A DNA stretch of 64,000 bases. Origin: Allodiplogaster sudhausi. Its lineage: Eukaryota; Nematoda; Chromadorea; Rhabditida; Diplogasteridae. How positions within the stretch are numbered: the first letter of the stretch is position 1; each line of letters begins with the position of its first letter. The translations under genes were made by a program, and so were the position numbers. The notes beneath the pieces were generated by a model, which was not told the DNA's origin, ran no database searches, and saw nothing but the letters and a program-made list of their open reading frames with translations. The stretch is from NCBI GenBank assembly GCA_945643635.1, contig CALZFC010000021.1:387001-451000 (forward strand). The letters run 5' to 3'. Below are positions 13,147 to 26,138 of this stretch, one piece after another.

Positions 13147-13440
13147 GACTGGGCCCAACGAAAATTTTTTATTAAAAAGGGTATCTACGGAAGCATAAAT
13201 GGTTCACCACTGACACCTCTATATTTATAACTCGAGCAGTTAAGGATGCACAAAACGCATACTCTGTGAGGTTTCCTGTTATCTTCATTTATTTTTATAA
13301 ATTTTTCCTTAAAGTGTTTGATCATTTGCTGCAGTCTGTCTACTCTTTAAAAAGAAGCCATCCGAGTGCGCCGATATCGGTATTCGTGAGGCCGATTTAT
13401 TGTCCAGCTCCCAGTTAGTCTCTTAATAATGAAGTGATGA

Positions 13441-13446
13441 AATAAA
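13441..13446 (+). terminator. Candidate polyadenylation signal AATAAA
   Basis: AATAAA about 295 nt downstream of the stop codon of the plus-strand secreted precursor and before the convergent end of the acyltransferase gene. Position and strand fit, but no direct evidence is available. Confidence 0.35.
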
Positions 13447-13879
13447 ACAGTTGTTGAAAGAAGTATTTTATGTGATATCTGATCATCCTTGGCCAGACAA
13501 TAAAAGTAAAACAGAAGTTTTATAAACCTACGGAATAATATAAAATGTCATCTGGAGTCTTGGTTTCGATTGCAACCATACCATAACCTACACGTGGGAT
13601 ATTTGCAACAAGCGAGCACTAATCAGCAACATGGCGAAAAAAAGCAGAGATAATTATAAATGCTTGTTATTCTCAAATAATTTTCAATAGATTGTTCATG
13701 AGATGTTTGCGTAAGAAACTTAAAACATGAAAACAAGACTGCGAATAATAAACATTTGCTTTTACCCGATAAAGCGCAACCTCTCCCCGAGGGGCACTTT
13801 AGCCTAACAACTTAACTCAGCAAATGGTACTAGGCTTGCTTGAGGCCATAAGCTGTAGTGTGAGCCTTCTAAAGAGTCT

Positions 13880-16800
13880 CTAGTCTTCCTTCTTGTCGCC
13901 AGCTGTCGTTGCAGCTGAAGCCGCTTGGAAGTCGTTCATCATGCTCATGAGATCCTGAAAAGAAGCAAGGAACAGTCTGGATTTTTTAGCGGATGAAATT
14001 TATTTCACTCCAAAAAAATGAGGAGCAGGTATTCGATCTTTTCTTTGAGGAAAATGATGAAAACTAGCCTGGTTTTCATCGGCATCGTCTAGCTTCTGCA
14101 GAAGCCTCGCCCTGTCCGCGTCGCTCATATTCTGAGAAAGCAAAGATTTCTTCTTCACTCAATAGCATTGAGTGCATGTGCGTAGAGTTTGCACAAGCAC
14201 AAACTCTAAACGAAGTATTAGGAAGCAAGAACTGATATCTAGCATTTTCCCCACGATTTGAGTAAAAATTCTTGGCATGAGATTTTTTTTCGAGGGTATT
14301 TGTTTTCGTTTTTTTAAGCAATACGAACAAGATAACGTCGGCTCTATCACATGGATCACGAAATTAAGTGTACAAATCTTTCCGTTAATTTTTCTAGAGA
14401 GAGACAGACTTCTCTGTCATTTTACCCGGAAGATGTCGAGTGTCTGGCGGTCTGCCTCCGACTCGTTGTTGCAGAGAGAAGTGTTGCGCGAGAGACGGTC
14501 AAAGTACAGCTTCTGCTGCAGCTCGATCACCTTCGTCGACACCTAAGACAAACTGTGATTGCCTGGAACAAATACCAGAACAACCATAAGGAGTAGTGGA
14601 CTACAGAACAATCAAACTAGAACAACAAGTCATTCATATCTTTTTTCATCATAGAAAAGTGCCCTACCTTCTCCCTCTTTAGCATTCCGTCCCATTCGAG
14701 ATCGACGAGGCCGCCCTTCTTCGCGATCGCACGCTTCACTCGACGCGCGAATGCGATCGAATCCTCGCCCTCCTTCAAATTGTTGTCCTTGGCATTTTCA
14801 GACCTTGCCAGAAAATGATCTCTTTTTCCTCTCTATGTTGAGTGAGTAGCTCAATGCCCAGTGGCGCACTCATGGGAATGCCGAGAAAGGGCACAATATC
14901 AGTCAGAGTTGGCAACTGAATCATTCATGTGCCCTTTCACCCACTTTACATCTCTCTACTTTTTGTTCCCCACAATTCTCCCTTTTCATTTCCTTTGACT
15001 ATCACGATCTCTCTCCAGTTTCACTCGTTTTCTTTGTATCCCTATCAATCCCCCTCCCTTTCCTCTCCGTCGCTCTCTCTCTCTCTCTATATCCCTGCTC
15101 AACTCAGTCTCTCTCTCCAACCATGCGCGTCATCGCCGGCAGGTACCAGACGTCGCAGATAATGGCCCAACTCGTCATCATCATCCAGAGGTACTCTCCA
15201 TACGACTGCTCTTGGCTGTTCCAGAATGCGTCACCCAGACGGGAGTCGTACTTCAGTGCGATTGGGTAGATGGTCGAGCCAATCTGAGTAGGGAACAGTT
15301 GTATCGACAGCACAAAGATCGCAATGCAAAAACTTTCAAGCGATGCTAATTCTTTTGCTGTTTTCTTAGCCTTCATGATCCCCGTCTATTTTCTCTTCAC
15401 CGTCGCTCGTCGTCTTCCCCTTGGGAAATGGATAGTTCGCCCATGCGGAAAATAGCAAATGCCAAGAAAGGAAGAGTTTGCGTTTGCTTTCCATTTTTCT
15501 TTCGCCAAATGTCATTCCAAAGAAAAAAGTTCTCGAACCTCGAAGGAACCCTTCTTGAACATCATCACCGAGGTGTTGTTGATGCAAGTTCCCTCGGGGA
15601 AGATGATAATCGGCAGCTTGTCCGGATCGGAGACGTGCTCGCGCATTCTGAAGTGGAGAACGAGAGTAGTGAACAGAAGAATTCATTCATATTTAAAAGG
15701 AAAGATTAAGATAAAAAAAAGGTATATTCAGATATATTTGAATGTTAAATGATAAGAAAATACCTATTGGAAACGGCCTTCCTGTCATTGACTTCACTTC
15801 GTTCGAACCAAATGTGACTCTCAGCTCGGCTGAGACTGCGCTGGATGAATCCTGCAAGGAATGGAATTTAGAATGCGTGCAGCATGATTAAAAAAAAAGA
15901 ATTATCTTAGTAGATCTGCTAGAGCGATAAAATGAGATTGACCGAGAAGTCCGCCCTGTCGCTGGCCGATCATTGCATAGCAGTTGTCATTCGATAGCAC
16001 CATAACATCCATGGGCGACGTGTGATTCGCGACGCAGATTCCACCGTGAGTCGCGCGGTTCTGGCTGAACATTACAAGAGACAATGGTTCAGTCATGCAG
16101 TACTCTGAATGTCATGGAAATATTAGAAATCTTCAAGAATGCAAACCGATCATGAAATCGAATGATTCCGGAGAAAGCCCTCGCACAGATGCGCATGCTC
16201 ATCAGCATCGCATGCTTATTCAGCCACTTCTTCACTCTGAAACGAACGGAAAACAAAATTGTTAAAAAAATATATTCCAACTAAAAAATGCAAAAATACG
16301 GTCGCTCAAAACTGACGTCTTGTTGGGCACGTAGCCGACGACTGAAGTGATGAAGACCATGCAGCACATGCCGACGACGAAGAGGCAGACACGAATGGGC
16401 ACAAGGAGGAAGTAGCGGACCAGGCAACCGGCGATCCACAGGTCTGTCAGCTTCGGGCTGGAAAGCAAAATAATTGCATAAGCTTCTACACTCCTGTTTT
16501 CACTATTTGCCATCGAACGTAACAGGACGAGATTTGAAACAGACCTAATATGCTGGAATGAGTACTTTGTGCGCGACAACAGATTCCATGAGGGCAGCTG
16601 CTCGGCACGGAAACGGGAAGTCACTTGGTCTTCGATGATCGACTCGATACCGGCCTGCAAGGAAGATGTGATTAAATTTGGGAAGAGGAGGGAGGAAGAA
16701 TGAAAAGATACTCCTTGGCTCCAAAATTCAGGAAATATCACTTGAATTTAAAAGTATGTAGATAGATAAATTAGATACAGTGATGAAGTCAAGGGAGTCA

Positions 16801-17424
16801 TCGACTAGCAGCGAGACGCTTGTTCGTGGCTGACCATCGTGGTGCTTGCCACTCAGCTTAGAGTCGATGATGTCCGAGTGGTCGCGCTCGATTATTCCTG
16901 CAGAGGAGTCATCCAGTCTGTGTCGCGACAGATTGCAATTCGTGCGAATAATTACTTAGAGATGCACTGGAAGAAAGATATCGTTTGAATGGAAATATAA
17001 CACTTACTCAAATCGTTTGTCGAAGATGACCGCTTCGCTCTTCGTGGCCGCTCGGCCTTCTCTTCTTCAGTCGTCATGACGTCCTCTTCTTCCTCGGAAG
17101 ACTCGTCCTCGGGTAGGTCAAGGTTCGAGCCCCACTGGCATAAGAAAATATACATAATAGCCTAATGTGGTTGCTGTAGTGGGACCAATTCTCTAATGAC
17201 CAATTCTGTAATTCGATAAATGAAGAAGGAATTGTTTTTTTCAGTATGAAATATATAATTCCAGATAAATGAACCTCGAAAATGGCGACAAGCATCTGGA
17301 CAAGAAGTTCACGAATGCCAAGGCTTTTCCCGGCGGCTGCCAGCACAACCACAAGCAGGACAAGCACCCCGATGAATGGGAAGTATAGGAGGTAGAGCGG
17401 TGATAACAAGTAGATGATGCTCAT
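13880..17424 (-). CDS. ER glycerol-3-phosphate acyltransferase, GPAT3/4 class, multi-exon
   Basis: Transfers an acyl chain from acyl-CoA to glycerol-3-phosphate at the ER, the first step of glycerolipid synthesis. The start at 17424 opens a hydrophobic N-terminus followed by KSLGIRELLVQMLVAIFE. An acidic/serine-rich insert follows (16955-17135). Then come the family block SWNLLSRTKYSFQHI (about 16549-16655), a membrane pair ending TSVVGYVPN (16318-16455), and CVANHTSPMDVMVLS with the catalytic HxxxxD (about 15942-16070). Next are WFERSEVNDR, then FPEGTCINNTSVMMFKKGSF (about 15530-15657), and IGSTIYPIALKYD..GDAFWNS (15117-15292). GGLVDLEWDGMLKREKV (from 14668) and ELQQKLYFDRL (14426-14542) match the conserved C-terminus. 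Two further small exons (about 14071-14132 and 13880-13954) give a tail longer than in vertebrate GPAT4. The junction between them would need a GC donor, so the last two are less certain. Confidence 0.9.
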
Positions 17425-19300
17425 CTTCGCACCTATTTAGAAAGAAACTTTTTAAATTGCACATAATTACAATTTCACGCTTGAATACATGAAGAAGTGG
17501 AATTGATATTTTTACATCCTTTCCGCTGACATGAAAAAAAACCTGAAATATGTATGTACATACATGCGGGCATTGAGATTGCAAGAAGAATGAAAATGAA
17601 AGAAAGTTCTAGAAGAATTAACAGTTTGGAAAAAGGTTAACAACAGGTAGAATTGGATATCACGAGTGAGAAAAGGAGAAGTGTTTGGAGAGAGAAGGAA
17701 CCATCACATGTGTGACAAGCAGAAAGGCTTAGGCCCACTGAGAGAGGCAAGGCAATCATGCCATGCAAAACAAGCAAGGGCGAGTCAGTCAGTGGTATCA
17801 TGTACTCTGTAACTGTGGCATTCTACATTTGGTGAGAATGGCAGAAGGTCAAGTCAGAAACATACAAGATACTCTGTAGCTAGATAGGCCTTTACCTGTG
17901 TACATACAAATAAGATTGGTCGCTGGTTAGAGAACAAGAAGTTCTTAAACTCGCTCAAATGCACATATTGCTCAGGACTGATGAAGGCTTCAGAGCGCCA
18001 CTTGTTCTAAACTCCTGTGCACATTATATGAATCCAAAATCGAAGAAGGATTCCTTTTACCAGTAAAGAGAAAAGGGGAAAGGGTGCAAGGGCACGGCAT
18101 CTCACGGCTTATGTGACGCCTTCCTTGCTTCGTTTGATACGGGCATTTACTTTGAAAGACTCGCTCATTACTCGGAGACTCCTTATCTTTCTCCTCTCTC
18201 GTTCTCTACGTCTCCCATTCTGTCCAGAACATTCGTTCCATAGCCAATCCTGTGCCAAATGCTCTGATTAGAAACTTTCGAGATCGAGTGATAGCGGACA
18301 GGTAGTAAGAAATTATCGCCAAGGTTCTGTCAACAAGCATGGCTCGTGATTGTAAAAGGGCCTCTAAGGTACATATTTATGTTACATAGTCGTGATAAAA
18401 AGATGCACATTTATGAATACATACTTAGTTTTTGACAATTGGTCAGGTACATGGAATAATACAGTATTTAACTAATCTTTTCAGTTCAACATTCATTGAC
18501 AAGATGCGGCCTAAACAAGCTAGAGCGAGGGACTCCAGTTTCAATTCACCCACTCTTGGCTCCTCCTTTTCGTGTGGAGTCTTCTTTGCGATAAAGTACA
18601 TCAGAGTCTCCCTGTGATTAAGTTAGTGTTAAGTGCAAAGAGATACGAGAGAATAACTGAGAAAGAGAGTAGGGGGTACGAGAGAACAAGTCGATCGAGA
18701 GAAGAGACACAGCTGGACAGAGCAGTCCTGGTTGTTTGGAACATCAGAGAGGAAGGAAGCGAGAAAACGAATTGGTGCAATGAACGAGAGCAAAGAACAA
18801 CCGACATTTTCGCAGAGATAGAAACATAAAAAATGGGAAAGAATTTGGACAAAGAACAAAAGGACAAAGTTGCATTTTTTTGCTAATTGTGAGGCGTCAC
18901 CCATGTTTGTCCGACATCAAAAATATGGCTTCAAATGACACGTGCATGGAAAAAATGATCACAGAAACTTATGAGTATCCAGAGCCAATTTATATTGTTA
19001 TCTGTGATTTCCAATGCTAACATGCATGTATGTACATACTCTCTGTTTCTCTCTCTCTCTTTTTAGAGACGATTCGCATCCCTGTCAATTCAAGCTTCCC
19101 ATGTTCTTTTTGAATGTCAAAGGGTGAAGAAGAACGGTGAAAGAAGACTTATGATGGAATGGAAGAGATTGAGGGAGACAGAGACAGTGTGATTACATGA
19201 GAGTATGATGCAGAAAGTCAAGAGTGGTTGCACTTGGAGCCGGTAATGATTGGATCTGGTAAGAACAGGGGCGTCGGAGAGACTGAGCTAAAGGAAAAGA

Positions 19301-19337
<37 letters not shown>

Positions 19338-20525
19338 ACATTCATAGTATGACATCATTAGATACGAGGATGAGAGTAGAGAAGGGAAGAGGCAAGTGAG
19401 ACGAAAAAGAAAGGTAGAAGAGTAGAAAATCACTTCACTTTTGAAGGCGTCTTAGGTTTCCCAGTACAGAAAGACAGTAAGTAAGCTGCTGTTCTTTCCC
19501 TTCTGTCTCTCTCGTGGCCTTTCATCACTGCTTACAATTAGGTACATTTATCTGCAAAACACAACAACATGAAAAGTAAGCATTCTTCAATGCTTCTAAA
19601 AAAATGCTTTGCGAAGAAGGAAAGAAATTTCCGTCATTCTCTATCGTTTCCTAAAAATATTAGGTATACGTGGGAGATTACTCGTTAGTTTTAGAGACGC
19701 ACTCGAGTATTTAGTTTTCAACACATATGTTTGTTTGGTCAAACGGAAGAGTATGGCTATTTGTAAGATTGAGGAGACGGGAGGAGACAGTGAGCAAGGG
19801 AAAAAGAAAGGAAGAAAGAAAGAACTATGAAGCAAACTGCAAAATGCAAGATGAATACGATATAAGAAAATCTGGAATAAAATGTTTGGTAAGTGGTCCG
19901 GCTAAATTGGTTGTTGTTTCACCTTCACAGCTTATATACATATGTAAATAGAACAGACACAATTAGGGTATCAAAATGAGCTGTAAGTAAAGTGATGCGT
20001 AAAAGAATGTCTCTAGGATTCAAAGTGTAAAACATGAAGCTAGATTGGAGCAAAAATGGGTGGGAATCAAGTTGTCGGGAATCCCGAACAGTCACATCAC
20101 ACATATTGAACACTAAAAGTCCTAAACATCGAATACTCAGTGTATTGTCAGTGTCTTCTAAACATTTAACTAGCACGGAGAACTAATCGGCAGCACTCGA
20201 TCATGGCAAAACTGCGTATGTTATCACAGCAATCTGTGAGGTGGGTTAATTGAAAAGAAAAGAAGCGAACAACTAAACTCTCGGAGAAACAACGAAATGT
20301 TTTGAACTAAAAATTAAAGCTGAACATGGAACTGGAAGACAAAGACTCGAAGGAAGAGACTTATGGTAAGAAGAGACCGCGTAGTTCTGAAAGTGCATAA
20401 CATAAGGGCTTGCTGAACCCGAGAGTTTTCATGTTACAATTGCTGTAAGGAAATCGCTCAAACCTTCTTGATTTATATTTTACGCCAAGCTGAACACATC
20501 CACATATAACAAAAACCTAGGTTAT
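17425..20525. other. Gene-poor stretch, no supported gene
   Basis: About 3.1 kb between two minus-strand genes. It contains short GA/CT runs (19305-19335, 19045-19065) and AT-rich sequence. The open frames on both strands (for example 18572-18829 and 18601-18867) are complementary shadows of the same GA-biased sequence. It may include 5' untranslated exons or promoter sequence of the acyltransferase, but nothing specific can be assigned. Confidence 0.45.
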
Positions 20526-22696
20526 TTATCCCCAGATACTTCGTATAAAGTGGCACAAACCTTCGCGAATTTTTGTAAGAACGGAACAGGAGGAAGGCAC
20601 ACGAGTGGGCGAGATCACAAAGGGCTGGGTTGGTTCGAGAACCGGAAAGAGATCCACCAGCACTGCAAGAGCAATCAAGATGAGAGAAAACATACAGAAG
20701 GATCATGCAGGAAATAAATAGTGCGTAAATGTACAATGGTGTTGAGATGCAATGGAGTTAGTGAGAGAGGAGAAGTCCGAGAAGGAGAGATTGGGAAGAT
20801 GGAAAGCAATATAAACAGTAATAAGATAGACAATGTGTGAGAGAATAAGAGAAAGAGAGACGGGAACATAAACTGACAGTCTGACATGTTCATGATATCA
20901 TCGACAGAAGGTGACGTCGCCTTCAGGCAATGCTCGTCCTGCATTCCATCAAGGCAGCTCGGAACAACGGTAGCGGAGAAGTTTTCGAGTTCAGTGTCAT
21001 TACTCGTGTAGATGCGAACCGGCTCCCAGTCGTCCAAGGCGGAGGCGAGAAAGGGAGCTGAAGGGCATTCTTTATTGACTACCGTATGTCGATAATAGCA
21101 GCACCAGGGCATCTCTTGCTAGAGATCATCGAGAGGAGCGATCATTTTAGAGAGGGTGCCTGTTTTTTCGATTGAAATACACAAAAGGAGATGAATTGTC
21201 CTTGTGAGCGACAAATCAAATAAATATACAGAGGTGCCTCTATAATAGAGGGCGATTGTATTAGAAATGGTGCTTCTGTTAGAAGGGGGCTCTTCTATAT
21301 TTCGATACCCCTCATGGGGCGAAACCGAGGATGAAAGATGAATAAGAAAGAACCGGCTGTCGACGTGAGCGGGTAGAGAGGCAGCTGATTGATGTGCGAG
21401 TCAAGACCATCCATAGAGACAACCTGTGCAAATGAGCTTCCACTTGCCATGAGACCCGGCTCCTCCCAGTCCTCTTCCTTCTTCCTCACTTCACTGTCAG
21501 CAGAGGAGCCTACAATCAAGCATGCAACCGTTGGCCCACACATCTTGGGGAAAAAGTTAGCTCTAGATGGGAAGTATTTTCAGAATGATCAAGCAGCCCT
21601 TGAAAAGTAAACTTCTGGTTTACATCAGTTCTGAATGATTCACTTTCCAACTGACTTCCGCTTTCAGTTTCATCATTCTCCACGTCGTCTACATCTGCCT
21701 CCTCTTCCGTCTCATTATTGAAGTCAATGCCAGTCCCGGCAAAAGTGGCATGCGTCTTGGTCAGACTGCTGCCCTCTGCACTGGCCTTGAGATTGACTGC
21801 CCTCGCGTAGTTCTCATTCAGGGCCAGCTCTTTCTCCTTCTTAAACAATACAATACTCCCCAGGGATGACTCGAGATCTGAAGTAACTGAACCTTTCAAC
21901 TCTTAATCATGAGTTTGGATTTGAAGACTCCTGTCGCGAGTTCTTCCCATGTCATCGAATAAGCTGTCTTCGGTCTGACCTTGACTTCGAACTTGCGATT
22001 GCAAAATTCTTTCATCTCGGAAACCTGAAAACAGGGAAAAAGTTGCCCAAATGAAATAAGAATTTTTTTACCGGAATAGACTTTGGCCAGGTGGTAGTAA
22101 GCAAGTCAACTGCCCAGTTGAAGAGCTCCAGAAGGCTTGGGATGGCGCAATGCTTCCTGTCTGGTATAATAAGCATGACGTTCTTCCTCCATGTCTGCAA
22201 GATCGTCATTTCATATACAATCTCCATGGAGGAATGAATGGCGCCTTTCGCCTGTGCTAAAGAAGATACAGTGAATAAAGGTGTTGCCGTATAGTCTCTC
22301 AGAACAGGGTGGGGGAGGTTAAAAAAGGGGTAGAAAAACGGAGTGGGATAGTAGAAAATCATTAATTTCCTCCGTGGGCGAACTATTTCGGATGAAATAT
22401 GTAAAAAAAAAATGTCCTCAAAAACAGAATGGGGTAATTCAGCGGCCAATTAAATGAGGTAGGGTTCCGGAATCCGGCAACCCTTTCAGTTCCTGAAAAA
22501 CCTAGATCAACAGGTTGAGAGGGAGGGAGAGTGTGCGCGACGGGAAGACGAACAGGAAAGAGATAGATAGAGAGAGAGAAGAGAGAGAAATAGGGAGTGA
22601 GAGAGAGGAAGGGATAGAGAGAAAGAGAGAGAGAGAGCGAGAGAGAAAGAGAGAGAGCACGCGAGAAAGAGAAAGAGAGAGAGCGAGATAGAGAGT

Positions 22697-22739
<43 letters not shown>

Positions 22740-25310
22740 AGAGGGAGAGGGAGAGAGAGGGAGAGGGAGAGAGGGAGAGGGAGAGAGAGGGAGAGGGAGA
22801 GAGAGAGAGCGAGGGAGAGAGAGGGAGAGGGAGAGAGAGGGAGAGAGAGGGAGAGGGAGAGAGAGAGAGAGAGAGGGAGAGAGAGAGAGATGGGAAGCTA
22901 GCGAATGGTCAAAGATATACAGTAAGTCTGGTATTCCAATGCGCATAATAAAACAAGGAAAACAAGGAATGCAGACGCATCACTTACGTTCCTTCAAGAG
23001 AAGGGAGTGCCGCGAGAGAGTCGCAGCGCCTCGACACTTCTCGACAGCCTTCGTGGTACGTTCCATTCCTTTGCAGCCATTCACCACCGAGTCAGAGATA
23101 ACCTCAAGGAACTCTGCAGGCTTGAGATGTATATCGGCAGTAAATGTGATCATCACCCTTCTTTCCAACCCCACCATCCCCCCACAAACCATGTAGGACG
23201 AAGGCTCCTCGGCCTTCGCCACCACTCTGGAGGGGCGGAAGGGCTGGCAGAAAGGATTGAAAGAAAAAGACGACACGGCATGTGCCAACGAGCCTCCAGT
23301 TGCCTTGAGCCCCGGCCCCTCCCAGACCTCTTCCTTCTTCCTCGCTGCAATGTCTGCAGATGTCTCTGCATCACTCTCCTTACACTTCTCCGCCACTTTC
23401 ATTTCCGTTTGCTCCTGCGTCTTCGGCTTTGTCTGCCCCGTTTTCATTGGCGATTTCCTGGAAATAATTTCTTTTAATTTTTTTAAAGCTTTTGGTGAGG
23501 CCAAGGAAGCTCTGACTACCGATAATTTCCGCTGATATTTTCCTTTTTGAGCACCAGGAAGCAAAATAAAGACAAAAAAAAGAGTTTCCTCCCAACAAGA
23601 ACTGAGCTGGAGTCGGTGAGTCGCCGACATTGAAGGAGACGAAGATCGTGCCATATGCGAGGTTAAGGCCGAGCTCGTCGAGACTCTTGTTCATGTCCTC
23701 CGCTCCAAAGACTTCCGCTTCTTCCTCGTCCATCTCTGCGGGACGGTAGATTTCGAGGGACGCGGCCCCTCGATGTCGACTGTCAAGAATAGCGAGGATT
23801 CGATCGGAGAGAGATGACAGCTAGAAAAGAAACTTGATTTATCTATCCCTATAGAATAGTAGCCAATTGCTCTTTTGAAATTGGCTATAATAATTTCTTT
23901 TTCGTACATTTAAATGACACATAAATAAAAGGATTAAATTCTTTTCACTCCTGACCGTTTCACTGCCACAGCATTGAACACCGATTGCGATCGGGCTAAG
24001 TTCGTAGGTGACGATGAGTGTGCCTTCCCCTTTCTGCTCCTCTTCTTCTTTTTTCTCATTCCTTTCCTCCGCCTCCTCCTCTTCCTTGTCTTCGCTCTTG
24101 CCTTTCTGTAATCTGAAAATGTTCACAGGTTTATTGCGCACAATGCATCTGTCGAAATTTCCAGCAAACATGGAAACTATTTAACTTTGCACGCTAACAT
24201 TCCATTTGATGTTTCGTAATTACTTCTTTCTAAAGCCCCGAGGGACGATGCCTCAAACCTTTCCTCCTGGTTCCTTTGAATATCGTGAGCTTCATTAGCA
24301 GGAGCTGCCTGGAGGTCGTAGCAAGCAAAGAGCACATCGCTGTCCAGTGCGAGCTCACGAAGCGACACTCCGAAGCTGTCGCCCCCGAGGGGATCCGCGA
24401 GGAAGGTAGTACGCTAGAGTGTTAAGTTGTCAAAGTCGCTCTTCTCTCGCTCCGCCACACTCTCGCAGATCCATTCGTAGAGAGAGGCGAGCTATCGAGA
24501 AGAGAAGAAGATCAATTAGCACCCATCTTGGACCATTCGCTTCACTAACTTTTTCGTTGCCAGTGCGCTGGTAGAAGAAGTGGGTCAAATCTCTTATCCA
24601 TTCCTTCATCCACCTGCCCTTCCTCTCCTTCTTCGCTCCTGAAAACACGTGCTACTAAAGGAAGATCAAGGAACGTTAGCAAGTGATAAGCTTTAGGCAA
24701 TCATGCAAAAAGAGGGTTAGCAGAAAGGGGAGTGTCAACGATAGAGGTACGAGATAGCGAGATAGCGAGCGAGCGAGCGAGCGAGAGAGTGAGAGAGAGA
24801 GAGAGAGAGGCAGGGAGAGAGGAGAGAGGGGGGGAGAGAGAGAAACAGAAAGAGAACTGACTGGTCCTCTTCCGCGACAATACAGGCATGTACTATGCCT
24901 GGAAGCATGAGCTCTCCTAGTGTCCTCTCCATGTCCTCTTCAGAGTACTCTCCAATGTGGAGGGCTTCGCGGAAGAGACGAACGTAGTCGCAGTGAACGC
25001 CCCTCTCATTGAGTTCATCGCAGGCGAGCTCGTGAAGGTCGGCAAGCTGGAGGAAAAGGAAGGGGGGTTTGCGCCATTTATATATATCGCCTTCTCTTTC
25101 TCTCTTTCCCTCTCTCTCTATCACTCTAAACCCCCTAAGCTCCATTCGAGCATTGTATATGCGAGATAAGGCTCTCTAAGGTTTGGTAACAACATACAAA
25201 CTGACAATGTAGTCCTCCAGACACTTGAACTTGAGTTGCTCTCCATCTTCGAAAAGGACGATAATCTCTTCACACCTTCCCTCGATGGCTGCGTTCTCAG
25301 CCGCTTCCAT
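20526..25310 (-). CDS. Unrecognised acidic multi-exon protein
   Basis: A chain of minus-strand exons with good splice signals but no family I can name. The start at 25310 reads MEAAENAAIEGRCEEIIVLF. It is followed by LADLHELACDELNERG..VRLFREALHIGEYSEED (about 24860-25055), RWMKEWIRDLTHFFYQRTG (about 24560-24630), and a block with FLADPLGG and LRELALDSDVLFACYDLQ (24180-24416). A Glu/Lys-rich exon then TLIVTYELSPIAIGVQCCGS follows (23960-24115). Next come ILDSRHRGAASLEIY.. (23590-23822), a long exon with KKEEVWEGPGLKATGGS (about 23000-23460), exons near 22070-22260 and 21910-22025, and an acidic exon (21610-21890). An exon with KKEEDWEEPGLMASGSS (21390-21540) repeats the earlier motif. The last exons are near 20890-21110 and 20526-20662. 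Both outer limits and the linkage of the last two exons are inferred; it could be two genes. An in-frame TAG at about 24418 needs a 45-nt intron or is a lesion. Confidence 0.5.
22540..22891. repeat. Long GA/GGGAGA microsatellite
   Basis: About 350 bp of nearly pure purine on the plus strand, built from GAGAGA interrupted by GGGAGA and GCGAGA variants. It lies in an intron of the minus-strand acidic gene, so that transcript would carry a CU-rich run. Open frames here are repeat artefacts (Arg-Glu or Leu-Ser polymers). Confidence 0.9.
24767..24842. repeat. GA/GCGA simple repeat
   Basis: A (GAGC)n run followed by (GA)n and GGGAGA units in an intron of the acidic gene. No coding content. Confidence 0.85.
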
Positions 25311-25408
25311 CCTCACGCTATTTATCTACAATCGTCAATATCGCCGTACCGTCACAATCTGCTAGTAATTTCGGAGTTGGACAGAATAAGGCCATTCTTG
25401 AAGGAAAT

Positions 25409-25470
25409 TGGGAGAAAGAGAGAGACAGACAGACAGCTGAGAGAGAGAGAGAGAGACAGAGACAGACAGC

Positions 25471-25514
<44 letters not shown>

Positions 25515-25662
25515 GTAAACGAGAGAGCAACAGTGGTAGAGCCAGAAGCGGAAAGGGGGAACGGGAGGGAGGGAGAGAGAGGAAGAGGGAGGCAGGGAAA
25601 GGGAGAGGTAGAGAGGGAGAGATAACAGAGAGGGAGATGTAGAGAGAGAGAGAGATGAAGGA
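25409..25662. repeat. GA-rich microsatellite cluster
   Basis: GA and GACAGA tracts just upstream of the acidic gene's start codon, between it and the end of the FG-protein gene. The long open frames across it on both strands are low-complexity artefacts. Confidence 0.85.
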
Positions 25663-26138
25663 GAAGAGTAAATCGAGGATACTTCATAACAGCACAGGAG
25701 CATAACACTTGATTCCGCGGATTCTTTATTCAGAACCTCTCCAGATAGACGTGAACCTTGCAAAAAGCAAGAATAGGTGCATAGATAAATATTGGCGAGC
25801 ATAGTGTGAATTTCTAAGAAATGCACAGAGAAAATAGCCGGTTAAAGTTCGCAAAATACACCAGTGATTCAAATATAGTACAAGGTGGGCTGATTGTGGT
25901 GCTGAGAAATGGGGACATCCTGATGTGTACATACAAAACAAATCGGGCAGGCTTGAAATATACACTGGTTATGGTTTTAATATCAAGGGTTACGTGTTAA
26001 AACATATAGCATGTTACAATGAGGTAGTACGAAGAAATTAAAAATGTAGTAAAGGGAGGGGGGGGGGTGGAAAATTCAAGGCAATATGGCTGTGAATGCG
26101 GGAAGCGGGAGTTACAACGAAAAGAGGGGGTGGCTACT

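Noticed and set aside
22383..22946. 187-residue Leu/Ser-rich minus-strand frame
   Set aside because: Artefact of the long GA microsatellite read on its complementary strand.
23007..23477. Plus-strand 156-residue frame
   Set aside because: Opposite strand of a better-supported exon of the acidic gene, which has splice signals and continuity with neighbours.
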